Below are positions 1 through 15,887 of a stretch of DNA of 61,819 nt, piece after piece. This DNA is from Vicinamibacterales bacterium (GTDB lineage: Bacteria; Acidobacteriota; Vicinamibacteria; Vicinamibacterales; Fen-181), in contig DASXVO010000061.1 in the NCBI GenBank assembly GCA_036504215.1, positions 1-61,819 of the forward strand. Direction: 5' to 3'. Within the stretch, counting starts at the first letter, position 1. Each line of letters starts with the position of its first letter. Made by a program: the position numbers and the translations under genes. The notes under the pieces are model-generated. The model was not told the origin of the DNA. It saw only the letters and a program-made list of their open reading frames with translations, and did not search any database.

Positions 1-1
1 G

Positions 2-154
2 CCGGAGGGCGTGGAGATGGTGATGCCGGGCGACAGCACGAGCATCCGGGCGGAACTGATCACGCCGGTCGCGATCGAGAAGGGCTCGAAGTTCGCCATC
101 CGCGAAGGCGGACGCACGGTGGGCGCGGGCACGGTGACGGAAATCCTGGAATAG
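2..154 (+). CDS. tuf: Elongation factor Tu, C-terminal end (partial, 50 residues)
   Basis: The window opens inside this gene. Reading from base 2 gives the last 50 residues of EF-Tu, domain 3, including the typical closing segment [18 protein letters not shown] before TAG. EF-Tu is the GTPase that carries aminoacyl-tRNA to the ribosome. It heads the usual order tuf, rpmG, tRNA-Trp, secE, nusG. A second tuf begins at the far end of the window, so the chromosome has two copies about 61 kb apart in the same orientation. Only the tail is visible, so identity between the copies cannot be judged here. Confidence 0.97.
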   Translation, partial: PEGVEMVMPGDSTSIRAELITPVAIEKGSKFAIREGGRTVGAGTVTEILE

Positions 155-172
155 GCGGAGATTCAGGCGCAG

Positions 173-192
173 GGGCGGTTCGCGAACCGCCC
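173..192. repeat. REP-like perfect palindrome
   Basis: A perfect 20-base palindrome, arms GGGCGGTTCG and CGAACCGCCC, followed by GTAC. It is one of several GC-rich palindromes in this window that end in a C-run plus TAC (others near 1450, 3333, 3385 and 59009). It lies between tuf and rpmG and may also act as a transcript hairpin. Confidence 0.6.
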
Positions 193-221
193 GTACCAGG
201 CGTCAGGACCGGGCGGTGCCC

Positions 222-242
222 GAATCCCGAATCCTGAATCCC
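222..242. repeat. Heptanucleotide tandem repeat, three units
   Basis: Three back-to-back 7-mers, GAATCCC GAATCCT GAATCCC, in the tuf-rpmG spacer. Similar degenerate heptamer tracts occur near 532, 15104, 38544 and 51986, so this looks like a dispersed repeat class of this genome. Confidence 0.6.
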
Positions 243-279
243 GGCCCCTGTTAGAGACCGAAGCGAGCGAGTAGCAGTT

Positions 280-429
280 ATGCGTGACATCATCATCCTG
301 GCGTGCACCGGGTGCAAGCGCCGGAACTACAACACGACGAAGAACAAGAAGAAGACGACCGAGCGTCTCGAGCTCAAGAAGTTCTGCCCGTTCTGCCGCA
401 CGCACACGGCGCATCGGGAGACGAAGTAG
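280..429 (+). CDS. rpmG: 50S ribosomal protein L33
   Basis: Encodes 49 residues starting [22 protein letters not shown], a typical L33. It is a small protein of the large ribosomal subunit near the E site. It has two cysteine pairs, CTGC near residue 9 and CPFC near residue 36, so it is the zinc-binding (C+) form. Its place between tuf and the tRNA-Trp/secE/nusG block is conserved in many bacteria. The ATG is the only start that gives the full N-terminus. Confidence 0.95.
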   Translation: MRDIIILACTGCKRRNYNTTKNKKKTTERLELKKFCPFCRTHTAHRETK

Positions 430-434
430 CGCAC

Positions 435-510
435 AGGCCAGTAGCTCAACTGGAAGAGCACCGGTCTCCAAAACCGGGGGTTGGGGGTTCGATCCCCTCC
501 TGGCCTGCCA
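435..510 (+). tRNA. tRNA-Trp (anticodon CCA)
   Basis: A full cloverleaf can be drawn. The acceptor arm AGGCCAG (435-441) pairs with CTGGCCT (500-506), discriminator G507 is followed by an encoded CCA (508-510), and the anticodon stem CCGGT/ACCGG (461-465, 473-477) closes the loop CTCCAAA with anticodon CCA at 468-470. A T-arm with GGTTCGATCCC is present. tRNA-Trp before secE-nusG is a common bacterial arrangement. Confidence 0.96.
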
Positions 511-531
511 CTTACGTCGGGCAGGGATCGG

Positions 532-594
532 GGATCAGGGCTCAGGGTTCAGGGACAGCCCCCTGACCCCTGATTCCTGACCCCTGATCCCCTG
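532..594. repeat. Heptamer repeats arranged as a long inverted repeat
   Basis: On the left arm three GG-N-TCAG units (GGATCAG, GGCTCAG, GGTTCAG; 532-552). On the right arm four units CCCTGAC, CCCTGAT, TCCTGAC, CCCTGAT (561-588). The arms are roughly complementary and can fold into a long hairpin between tRNA-Trp and secE. It may help separate tRNA from mRNA, but no function is shown. Confidence 0.6.
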
Positions 595-622
595 ACTCGT
601 TTTGAAACGCTAGGAACCGGCG

Positions 623-880
623 GTGAAGACCGTGGCCATCATCGATAACGTCAAGGATGCCGGCGGCAATGTCACTGGATGGATGGGGAATTTCCGGACG
701 TTCCTCACCGAGGTCCGCAACGAGCTCAAGCGCGTCACCTGGCCTTCCCGCAAGGAAGTCTACGCCACGACGCTCGTCGTGATTCTCACCTCGATCTTCT
801 TCGGTCTCTACCTCTTCGCGCTGGACGGTGTGTTCAACATCGGAATCCAGTGGATCTTCAAACGATTTGGTGTGGCATGA
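623..880 (+). CDS. secE: Preprotein translocase subunit SecE
   Basis: An 85-residue single-span inner-membrane protein that clamps SecY in the Sec translocon. The diagnostic motif [13 protein letters not shown] spans about residues 33-45 and is followed by one membrane segment at about 49-71. Start is GTG, preceded by a weak AGGAACC-type site. Its stop overlaps the nusG start in an ATGA, so the two are translationally coupled. Confidence 0.95.
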   Translation: MKTVAIIDNVKDAGGNVTGWMGNFRTFLTEVRNELKRVTWPSRKEVYATTLVVILTSIFFGLYLFALDGVFNIGIQWIFKRFGVA

Positions 881-1419
881 CCGACGACCGGACGAAACAG
901 TGGTACATCGTCCACACCTACTCGGGGTTCGAGAAGAAGGTGTCCGAATCGCTCCGTCAGCGTGTACAGGCGTACGGGCTGCAGGACGAAATCGGTGAAA
1001 TCCTCATTCCGACCGAAGTGGTGGTGGAGATGCGCGGTGGGCGCAAGGTCGAGACGCCCAAGCGCTTCTTCCCCGGCTACATCCTGGTCGAAATGCACAT
1101 GTCCGACAACGCCTGGCACGTGGTGAAGAACACCCCGAAGGTCACGGGCTTTGTCGGCGCCGGCGCACGGCCCACGCCGCTCACCCGCGAGGAGGTCGAC
1201 CAGATCCTCCTCCAGGTGACGGCCGCGGCGGAGAAGCCGAAGCCGAAGTACTCGTTCGAGAAGGGCGAGCGCGTTCGGATCAACGAGGGGCCGTTCACGA
1301 GTTTCGAGGGCATCATCGACGAGGTGAATGCCGACCGCAACACGTTGAAGGTCATGGTCACCATCTTCGGCCGGGCGACGCCGGTCGAACTGGATTTCAT
1401 GCAGGTGGAGAAGGTCTAG
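877..1419 (+). CDS. nusG: Transcription termination/antitermination factor NusG
   Basis: Encodes 180 residues. The N-terminal NGN domain begins [15 protein letters not shown] and contains [11 protein letters not shown]; the C-terminal KOW domain is about residues 125-178 with [16 protein letters not shown]. NusG binds the RNA polymerase clamp, raises elongation rate and links polymerase to Rho or the ribosome. The ATG lies inside the secE stop (ATGA), which fixes the start. Length is normal. Confidence 0.96.
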   Translation: MTDDRTKQWYIVHTYSGFEKKVSESLRQRVQAYGLQDEIGEILIPTEVVVEMRGGRKVETPKRFFPGYILVEMHMSDNAWHVVKNTPKVTGFVGAGARPTPLTREEVDQILLQVTAAAEKPKPKYSFEKGERVRINEGPFTSFEGIIDEVNADRNTLKVMVTIFGRATPVELDFMQVEKV

Positions 1420-1449
1420 AAGGGGCGGGTCTCGTGCCTGCCCGTGCAT

Positions 1450-1470
1450 GGGCGGCCACGAGGGCCGCCC
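1450..1470. repeat. REP-like palindrome ending CCCTAC
   Basis: Stem GGGCGGCC (1450-1457) and GGCCGCCC (1463-1470) with loop ACGAG, followed by TAC. It sits in the nusG-rplK spacer. Loop and flank match the element at 59009-59029 (GGGCGACC, ACGAG, GGTCGCCC, then CTAC). Confidence 0.65.
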
Positions 1471-1494
1471 TACGGAATCGTTGGGACAGGACTT

Positions 1495-1920
1495 ATGGCC
1501 AAGAAAATTCAGGCGGTGGTGAAGCTCCAGATTGCGGCGGGCAAGGCAACGCCCGCGCCGCCGGTCGGCACGGCGCTCGGCCCGCACGGGCTGAACATCA
1601 TGGACTTCTGCAAGAACTTCAACGCGAAGACCGCCAAGGACGAGGGGCTCATCATTCCCGTCGTGGTCACGGTCTACGCCGACCGGAGCTACACCTTCAT
1701 CACGAAGACGCCTCCGGCCGCGGTCCTGTTGAAGCGGGCCGCCAACATCGCGAAGGGGTCGGCCGAACCGAACAAGAACAAGGTTGGAACCGTCACCGCG
1801 AAGCAGGTCGAGGACATCGCCAAGCTGAAGATGCCGGACCTGAACGCCGAGAGCCTCGATGCCGCCGTCAAGACGGTGTCCGGCACGGCGCGGTCGATGG
1901 GGTTGGACGTCATTGGGTGA
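1495..1920 (+). CDS. rplK: 50S ribosomal protein L11
   Basis: Encodes 141 residues starting [18 protein letters not shown], with the conserved [19 protein letters not shown] segment. L11 binds 23S rRNA at the GTPase centre, where factors EF-G and EF-Tu act. An in-frame GTG/ATG extension upstream reads through the palindrome and has no family match, so the ATG at 1495 is chosen. Confidence 0.97.
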   Translation: MAKKIQAVVKLQIAAGKATPAPPVGTALGPHGLNIMDFCKNFNAKTAKDEGLIIPVVVTVYADRSYTFITKTPPAAVLLKRAANIAKGSAEPNKNKVGTVTAKQVEDIAKLKMPDLNAESLDAAVKTVSGTARSMGLDVIG

Positions 1921-2081
1921 CCGATGGGCGGGCGCCAGGCCCGAGCCTTCGATGATGGCGACACGGTCGGCGTAGGGGAGGCGCTTGCGGCCGCCCGGAC
2001 ACACCGGTCGTTGTGGCATGGTGTCGGGAATCACGCGTGGGAGGGTCCGACGGTCGGGCCCGTTGACCACAGGGAGGGTCG

Positions 2082-2786
2082 ATGAGGAAAGCGGGGAAGA
2101 AGTTCACCGCCGCGAAGGCGGAGGTGGGCGACCGGCAGTTCAATCTCGACGAAGCCGTGCCGCTCGCCCAGAAGGTCAAGTTCGCGAAATTCGACGAGAC
2201 GGTCGAAATCGCATTCCGGCTCGGCGTGGATCCGAAGCACGCCGACCAGATGGTGCGCGGCACCGTCGTCCTGCCGCACGGCCTCGGCAAGACCAAGAAG
2301 GTGCTCGCGATTGCTGGCGGCGAGAAGCAGAAGGAAGCCCAGGAGGCTGGCGCCGACATCGTGGCCGGCGAGGAGATCGTCGAGAAGATCCAGGGTGGCT
2401 TCATGGACTTCGAGGCCGTCGTCGCCACCCCGGACATGATGAAGTCGGTCGGGCGCCTGGGAAAGGTTCTCGGCCCGCGCGGTCTGATGCCGAACCCCAA
2501 GACCGGCACGGTGACCTTCGACATCGGCAAGGCTGTTCGCGAGATCAAGGCCGGCAAGGTGGAGTTCCGCGTGGACAAGACCGGCATCGTGCACGCGCCG
2601 GTCGGCAAGGCCTCATTCCCGACCCAGAACCTGCTGCAGAACGCCACCGCGCTGGTGGAGGCGATCGTGAAGGCGAAGCCGGCGGCGGCCAAGGGCAAGT
2701 ACCTGAAGAGCATCGTCCTCTCGACGACGATGGGGCCGGCGATCAAGATCGATACGGCCAGCGTCGAGTTGGCGATGAGGAAGTAG
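2082..2786 (+). CDS. rplA: 50S ribosomal protein L1
   Basis: Encodes 234 residues with the L1 signatures [15 protein letters not shown] and [21 protein letters not shown]1 forms the mobile stalk near the E site and in many bacteria represses its own operon. A strong AGGGAGGG ribosome-binding site precedes the ATG. The preceding 160-base spacer holds no gene I can recognise. Confidence 0.97.
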   Translation: MRKAGKKFTAAKAEVGDRQFNLDEAVPLAQKVKFAKFDETVEIAFRLGVDPKHADQMVRGTVVLPHGLGKTKKVLAIAGGEKQKEAQEAGADIVAGEEIVEKIQGGFMDFEAVVATPDMMKSVGRLGKVLGPRGLMPNPKTGTVTFDIGKAVREIKAGKVEFRVDKTGIVHAPVGKASFPTQNLLQNATALVEAIVKAKPAAAKGKYLKSIVLSTTMGPAIKIDTASVELAMRK

Positions 2787-2799
2787 GGGTGCAGCAGTC

Positions 2800-3327
2800 A
2801 TGGCATTGACCAGAAACGAAAAGACGGCCGCGGTCGAGCAGTTCGCCTCCGCGTTGCAGAACGTGGACAGCGCGATCCTGTTCGACTACAAGGGCCTGAA
2901 CGTACCCCAGGTGACCGAACTCCGGCGTCAGGTTCGCGCGGCGAAGGGGCAGTACCGCGTCGTCAAGAACACGCTGGCCCGGCGCGCGCTGAAGGGCACC
3001 GAATTCGAGCCGCTCGTGGAGTTCTTCCAGGGGACGACGGCGATTGTCTACACCCGGACCGATCCGGTGGCGCTCGCCAAGACACTGACGACGTTCGCGA
3101 AGACGGCCCCGGCGCTCACGATCAAGGCGGCGGTGGTCCAGGGACGGAAGATTCAGGCTGCGGAGGTGACCGAGCTGGCGGCGCTGCCGGGCAGGCCGGA
3201 GTTGTACGCGAAGCTGCTGTTCCTCCTCAATGCACCGATGGTACGCCTCGTCACGGTCCTCAACGCGGCCCCACAGGCGCTGTTGAACGTGCTCACGCAG
3301 GCAGAGAAGAAAAAGGGCGAGGCATAG
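2800..3327 (+). CDS. rplJ: 50S ribosomal protein L10
   Basis: Encodes 175 residues, the stalk base that anchors L7/L12 dimers to 23S rRNA. The start MALTRNEKTAAVEQF, the VVKNTLARRAL segment and the alanine/glutamate-rich C-terminal helix fit the family. It follows rplA by only 13 bases, so there is no room for the L10-binding leader seen in other bacteria. Confidence 0.96.
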   Translation: MALTRNEKTAAVEQFASALQNVDSAILFDYKGLNVPQVTELRRQVRAAKGQYRVVKNTLARRALKGTEFEPLVEFFQGTTAIVYTRTDPVALAKTLTTFAKTAPALTIKAAVVQGRKIQAAEVTELAALPGRPELYAKLLFLLNAPMVRLVTVLNAAPQALLNVLTQAEKKKGEA

Positions 3328-3332
3328 CACTT

Positions 3333-3405
3333 GGCGGGTCGACGACCCGCCCTACACCGCAGGGCTCCGGTCCTGCACCCGTAGGGCGGACCACACCGGT
3401 CCGCC
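3333..3405. repeat. Paired REP-like palindromes (REPIN-like unit)
   Basis: Two palindromes face each other in the rplJ-rplL spacer. The first is GGCGGGTC/GACCCGCC (3333-3351) followed by CTAC; the second is preceded by GTAG and is GGCGGACC/GGTCCGCC (3385-3405). The CTAC...GTAG ends point inward, as in bacterial BIME/REPIN pairs. Each can also form an RNA hairpin, which could tune the rplJ:rplL ratio. Confidence 0.65.
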
Positions 3406-3437
3406 AATGGGTCTTCAATTGAGCGAGGAGAACTGAC

Positions 3438-3824
3438 ATGTCGGAACTGAATCAGCAGCAGGTCATCGATTACATCAAGGGCATCAGCGTCCTCGAGCTG
3501 TCGCAGCTCGTGAAGGCCCTGGAGACCGAACTCGGCGTGTCCGCGGCGGCGGCGATGCCGATGATGATGCCCGCGGGCGGCGGCGCGGCGGCGGCGGCCC
3601 CGGTCGAGGAGAAGACCGAGTTCAACGTGATCCTGACCGAGGTGGGCGACAAGAAGATCAACGTCATCAAGGTGGTCCGCGAGGTCACGAGCCTCGGGCT
3701 GAAGGAAGCCAAGGACCTGGTCGAGGGCGCTCCGAAGCCGATCAAGGAAGGCGTGCCCAAGGACGAGGCCCAGGCGATCCGCAAGAAGTTCGAAGAGGTC
3801 GGCGCAAAGGTCGAGATCAAGTAG
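3438..3824 (+). CDS. rplL: 50S ribosomal protein L7/L12
   Basis: Encodes 128 residues: an N-terminal dimerisation domain (about 1-35), an Ala/Met/Gly-rich hinge (about 36-55) and the factor-binding C-terminal domain with [21 protein letters not shown]. It recruits translational GTPases. GAGGAG precedes the ATG at good spacing. Confidence 0.97.
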   Translation: MSELNQQQVIDYIKGISVLELSQLVKALETELGVSAAAAMPMMMPAGGGAAAAAPVEEKTEFNVILTEVGDKKINVIKVVREVTSLGLKEAKDLVEGAPKPIKEGVPKDEAQAIRKKFEEVGAKVEIK

Positions 3825-3872
3825 TCGACCCGCGTCCCTTCCGCTGCAGAGTTGCAGCGTCCCGATCGAGCG

Positions 3873-3901
3873 GCTTCAGGCCGCAGCCTGCGGCCTGAAG
3901 C
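3873..3901 (+). promoter_or_regulatory. Strong hairpin in the rplL-rpoB spacer
   Basis: A perfect 13-bp stem, GCTTCAGGCCGCA (3873-3885) and TGCGGCCTGAAGC (3889-3901), closed by a three-base loop, 55 bases before rpoB. In E. coli the rplL-rpoB gap contains an attenuator and a processing hairpin; this one could play that role. There is no T-run, so complete termination is unlikely. It could also be a second type of REP element. Confidence 0.5.
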
Positions 3902-3956
3902 GCGGCCATCCGTCGCGCCCCGTCCGGCGGGGTGCTGTAGTTGGGATCTTCACAGG

Positions 3957-8258
<4,302 letters not shown>

Positions 8259-8267
8259 GACACCCTT

Positions 8268-12476
<4,209 letters not shown>

Positions 12477-12528
12477 TGTCAGTCGGAACTGACGCAGTCA
12501 GTCGATGCACGAGATAGCCAGTCGGTTC

Positions 12529-12558
12529 AGGGGCGAGGGTCGCAGGATCTTCGCCCCT
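12529..12558 (+). terminator. Possible terminator after rpoC
   Basis: Eight-bp stem AGGGGCGA (12529-12536) and TCGCCCCT (12551-12558) with a 14-base loop, followed by TACGTTTGT. It lies 50 bases past the rpoC stop, where the rpoBC transcript should end since the expected rpsL operon is absent. The loop is long and the T-run poor. Confidence 0.35.
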
Positions 12559-12685
12559 TACGTTTGTACTGTGCGACCCGTCGGGCGGTGCCGTCGCGGT
12601 CGAGGCGCGCCCGCGCGGGCGATCCATCCCCGGTGACGTCGCGTCTTGGGTTCGTCCCTGCCGGGTGTTGCGGTATGCCACAGGC

Positions 12686-13438
12686 ATGAAGAGCTTCTTC
12701 GTCCACAACGGCGGGGTCGCCGTGCACGTGCTGGACAACGGCGTCGAATCGCCCGCGACGCCGTCGTTGCTGGTGGTGGGCGGGCTGTGGGAGCCCGCCG
12801 AGCGGGCGATTCCGCTGCTGTCCGGGTTGCGGAGCCACACGGTGGCGCTGAGCTTCCGCGGACGGGGCTTGAGTTCGACTCCGCCCGCCGGCTACGACCT
12901 CGCCGACCACCTGTCCGACATTCACGCGGTCGTACAGCACTGCGGGCTCCGGGAGTACTGCGTTCTGGGCTTCTCGCGAGGCGCATCCTACGCGCTCGGC
13001 TGGACCCTCGAGCACCAGCGGGAGATGCGCGGCCTCATCCTCGTCGACCAGCCTCCGGTGCATCAGCGGCCCGGGCCGGGGTACGTCGAGTTCTGGTCGA
13101 ACCTCGTCTACCTCGGCGTGCCGGTGCTCAATTTCATGCGGCGTGCGGCGCTCGAAGGGCTCGAGCGCGAGGCGATGGCGGTGGACTTCTCGGCGCGGCT
13201 GTCGGAGTTGCAGATTCCCGTCACCGTCTTCGTCGGTCGGAATGCGGGTGCCGGGATTCCGTCCGATCTCCCGGACGATGCGGTCAAGCTCTATGCGAGG
13301 ACGATCCCGTCGTGTCGGATCGTCGAGTTTCCACGCTCCGGGCACATGATCCCGGACGAGGAACAAGAGAGGTACATCGCAGCGGTCGCGGCGTTTGTCG
13401 AGAAGGTCGGACGAAATCACTCAGGGAGAGGGATCTGA
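12686..13438 (+). CDS. Alpha/beta-hydrolase family protein
   Basis: About 250 residues. The nucleophile elbow GFSRGAS, an oxyanion-type LLVVGGLWEP early on and GHMIPDEEQ with the catalytic His near the end are standard for alpha/beta hydrolases; the acid is probably in the VFVGRNAGAG region. The FRGRGLS segment after strand 4 is as in small-molecule esterases and haloperoxidase-like members. The substrate cannot be told. A GTG at 12665 could add seven residues; ATG 12686 is preferred. It converges with the next operon, ten bases away. Confidence 0.8.
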   Translation: MKSFFVHNGGVAVHVLDNGVESPATPSLLVVGGLWEPAERAIPLLSGLRSHTVALSFRGRGLSSTPPAGYDLADHLSDIHAVVQHCGLREYCVLGFSRGASYALGWTLEHQREMRGLILVDQPPVHQRPGPGYVEFWSNLVYLGVPVLNFMRRAALEGLEREAMAVDFSARLSELQIPVTVFVGRNAGAGIPSDLPDDAVKLYARTIPSCRIVEFPRSGHMIPDEEQERYIAAVAAFVEKVGRNHSGRGI

Positions 13439-13448
13439 CGAAGGTCGG

Positions 13449-14357
13449 TCAGCGCCGGCGTGCCGGACGCTCGGTGCGACCCCTGATGGTGATCGTGCCC
13501 GTGAAGGTCTCCAGGTCCAGTCGGGACGCGCCGGTTCCAAGGACGAAGCTGAACCGCTTGCTGCGGGCGGCCGCGCTCGGTAGCTCCACCGCCAATCTGG
13601 CCCGGAAGACCCCCTGGTACGCGCGAACGTTCACCGAGACGCTGGCCTGCGGGTCGAGCGAGACGTCGATTCCGCCACTGTGGGTGGCGAACTGGTATCG
13701 CCCGCCAGGCGTCATCGTGCCGTCCCAACTGATGTCCCCGCCGACGGTGCTGACCTCGACCGTCGCACCCTCGACCCGCTCGAGCGTGACCTCACCGTTC
13801 ACGGTCTCGGCGACGAGATCGCCCTTCACCCCGGTCGCCCGGATTCCACCCTCGTTGACGGCGTGCAACTCGACCCGCCCGCGCCCGTCGTCGAGCGACA
13901 CCTGACCGTCCACGGACTTCAGCACGATCGTGCCGGCGCCGCCGACGACCTTGATGTCGCCGCGGACGGTCTCGGCGGTCACATCTCCTCGTGTCCCTTC
14001 GATTGACACGTCGAGATACGTGCCGCCGACGGTGATGGCCATCCACGAGGGCACGTCGATCGTGAAGTCGATCGCGTGAGGGGCCCCACCAGCGGCTCGC
14101 GTCCGGACGGTCAAGGCGTCCCGAGCCGTGGCGATCTCGATCGTGTCCAACCGGAAGTGCGTCGCCCTGACCCGGACGGCATCCTTGTCCCAGGCGCGAA
14201 CCACGACCTCGCCACCGAAGAGCCGGACGTCGAGCCGCGTGCCTTTCGACACCGGGACCGTGCGATCGAACTCGGCGGCCGGCGCGGCTCCGGCGGCGCC
14301 AACCACGAGCGCCACAGCCGCCACCAACTGCGTCAACCGCATTCCGGTCATCTGCAT
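13449..14357 (-). CDS. Exported DUF4097-type beta-helix protein
   Basis: 302 residues with a signal peptide (MRLTQLVAAVALVVGAAGA, cut near APAAE). The rest is a run of short beta-strand repeats of the type GDVTAETVRGDIKVVGGAGT, as in DUF4097 adhesin-like domains that form a right-handed beta solenoid. It ends with a positively charged tail (RGRTERPARRR). It is the third gene of an operon with an ECF sigma factor and its anti-sigma factor, an association I know from Acidobacteriota, so it is probably an envelope protein made in response to that sigma factor. Molecular function is unknown. Confidence 0.8.
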   Translation of the reverse strand: MQMTGMRLTQLVAAVALVVGAAGAAPAAEFDRTVPVSKGTRLDVRLFGGEVVVRAWDKDAVRVRATHFRLDTIEIATARDALTVRTRAAGGAPHAIDFTIDVPSWMAITVGGTYLDVSIEGTRGDVTAETVRGDIKVVGGAGTIVLKSVDGQVSLDDGRGRVELHAVNEGGIRATGVKGDLVAETVNGEVTLERVEGATVEVSTVGGDISWDGTMTPGGRYQFATHSGGIDVSLDPQASVSVNVRAYQGVFRARLAVELPSAAARSKRFSFVLGTGASRLDLETFTGTITIRGRTERPARRR

Positions 14358-14380
14358 CAGCGTCGAACCCCGATCTTGGA

Positions 14381-15094
14381 TCAGTTGCTGCCGCCCGCGG
14401 CCAGCGTCGCCGCCTGCCGGAGCACCTCGAGCTTCTGTTCCCGCGCCGCCTTGAACCGCCGCTGCAGGTGCGAGTCTCCGGGCTGCTGCGACAATGCCTT
14501 CCTGTAGTCCGCGATCGCGACATCGAGCCGGGCCAGATTCCTCTCGAGATCCACCACGACGTGCGGGTCGTAGGTCAGATGAGTACGGACGACGCGCTGG
14601 AGTCCTGCGATTTCGACCTCGTATTCACGGTCGGCGGCCGTCGGCGGCGTGGCCACCTGTGAGACGGATATTGTGTCGGTCGTGTCTTCGCCGGCGGGAG
14701 CGCGCCGGAGCCACCAGCCAAGCGTCGCGGCGCAAGCCAGGACGACGGCCGCTGCGGCGGCCAGCGCTGGCGCCATCCACCGCGGTCTCCTTCGCACCTC
14801 TTTCGGGCGGCCGACTGCCGTCGGAACGGCGATCGTCGCGCGAGGGGTCAGGCGGCGTGCGACGGCTGGCCACAGGTCCGTTGTCGGCTCGGAGTCAGCA
14901 CGCATCCGACCCCCACGAGCCGAAACCTGTCGCAGTTCGTCCAGTACCGTCCGGCACTCGCTGCAGGTCGACAGGTGTTCTTCGACCTGGCGACACTCCT
15001 CCGCCTCGAGTAGTTCCCGATCGAGATACTCGGACAGGCGGTCACGCCACTGATGACAGTCCGCCGTGCCGCCTCGTCCGTCCTGCCCCTTCAT
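14381..15094 (-). CDS. Zinc-finger anti-sigma factor (membrane)
   Basis: 237 residues. The N-terminal zf-HC2/ZAS domain reads CRQVEEHLSTCSECRTVL (about residues 34-51, HxxxCxxC), the hallmark of zinc-binding anti-sigma factors that hold an ECF sigma factor. A single membrane helix lies at about 106-128 (WMAPALAAAAAVVLACAATLGWW). The C-terminal part is a periplasmic helical region rich in Arg/Leu. Its ATG overlaps the sigma stop (ATGA), indicating coupled translation. It should sequester the upstream sigma factor until an envelope signal acts. Confidence 0.88.
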   Translation of the reverse strand: MKGQDGRGGTADCHQWRDRLSEYLDRELLEAEECRQVEEHLSTCSECRTVLDELRQVSARGGRMRADSEPTTDLWPAVARRLTPRATIAVPTAVGRPKEVRRRPRWMAPALAAAAAVVLACAATLGWWLRRAPAGEDTTDTISVSQVATPPTAADREYEVEIAGLQRVVRTHLTYDPHVVVDLERNLARLDVAIADYRKALSQQPGDSHLQRRFKAAREQKLEVLRQAATLAAGGSN

Positions 15095-15651
15095 GGTTTC
15101 CTCGGCTCCAGGCTCCGGGTTCCAGGCGCCGGGCCGGCGCCCAGGTGCTGCCTGAGGATCATCCGTGCCCGATGCAGTTGCCCCTTCGAGGTTCCGGAGG
15201 TAATGCCAACGAGCGCCGCCACCTCGCGGTGCTTGTAGCCCTCCACGTCGTGGAGCATGAACACCTGCCGCGCGCCTTCCGGCAGCCGCTCGACCGCTGC
15301 CTCGAAGTCTATGCCGAATCCGGCGATTTGCGGCGCGGCCACCGCACCATCGACCGCCTGCTCATCGTCAGCCTCGTGGCGCTGCCGTCGGGCGTGGACC
15401 CGCTGGTACTCGAGCACCAGGTTGACCGCCAGACGATGAAGCCAGGTGCCGAACTGGGATTCGCCGCGAAAGGTGTGGATCTTCTCCCAGGCGCGCACGA
15501 ACACATCCTGGGTCAGCTCGTCGACCGCCTCGGACCCGGCCATCCGGCGTACGAGACCATGGATCCGCGACACGTGGCGGCGGTAGAGACGTTCGAACGC
15601 ACGCTCGTCGCCTTCACAGGTCAAGGCGACGTCGGCGCGCTCGTCGCTCAT
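15091..15651 (-). CDS. ECF RNA polymerase sigma factor (RpoE-like)
   Basis: 186 residues. Region 2 contains DERAFERLYRRHVSRIHGLVRRM and ELTQDVFVRAWEKIHTFRGE; region 4 has LPEGARQVFMLHDVEGYKHREVA and a helix-turn-helix ending GTSKGQLHRARMILRQHL. The start at 15651 has a near-perfect upstream site (GTGGAGGGA directly before ATG); the longer upstream reading is not needed by the family. The last residues, PAPGTRSLEPRKP, are encoded by four tandem heptamers (15104-15131), so a repeat has grown into the 3' end. Confidence 0.9.
   Translation of the reverse strand: MSDERADVALTCEGDERAFERLYRRHVSRIHGLVRRMAGSEAVDELTQDVFVRAWEKIHTFRGESQFGTWLHRLAVNLVLEYQRVHARRQRHEADDEQAVDGAVAAPQIAGFGIDFEAAVERLPEGARQVFMLHDVEGYKHREVAALVGITSGTSKGQLHRARMILRQHLGAGPAPGTRSLEPRKP
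15104..15131. repeat. Heptamer tandem repeat inside the sigma factor 3' end
   Basis: Four contiguous 7-mers: GGCTCCA, GGCTCCG, GGTTCCA, GGCGCCG. They encode (on the minus strand) the C-terminal tail of the ECF sigma factor just before the ATGA junction with its anti-sigma factor. Confidence 0.65.
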
Positions 15652-15741
15652 TCCCTCCACGGTCCACGGTTCAGTCAGGCATACCTCGCTTCGGCTGAGA
15701 CTCTCGTCCCTCTGCCGGATTAGATGTCGGACCCGGGCCCT

Positions 15742-15764
15742 GGGTTGGAACCCTCTCCCAACCC
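15742..15764. promoter_or_regulatory. Inverted repeat in the divergent sigma/repeat-protein promoter region
   Basis: Perfect 7-bp arms GGGTTGG (15742-15748) and CCAACCC (15758-15764) with a 9-base spacer, in the 236-base gap between two divergent genes. A GGAAC, the usual -35 core of ECF promoters, overlaps its left arm at 15747 and recurs at 15772, but I cannot see a convincing -10 partner. It is the best regulatory candidate in this gap. Confidence 0.3.
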
Positions 15765-15887
15765 TTCGGAGGGAACGGCCATCCAAGAAGTTGATGACGA
15801 ACGTTGTTCGAGCAGGCCGCCCCCATTTCAGTTGCCAGCCGGAGGAATGTGGGCGAATCTTCACCTCTCGTTGAAAGGTACGACGCC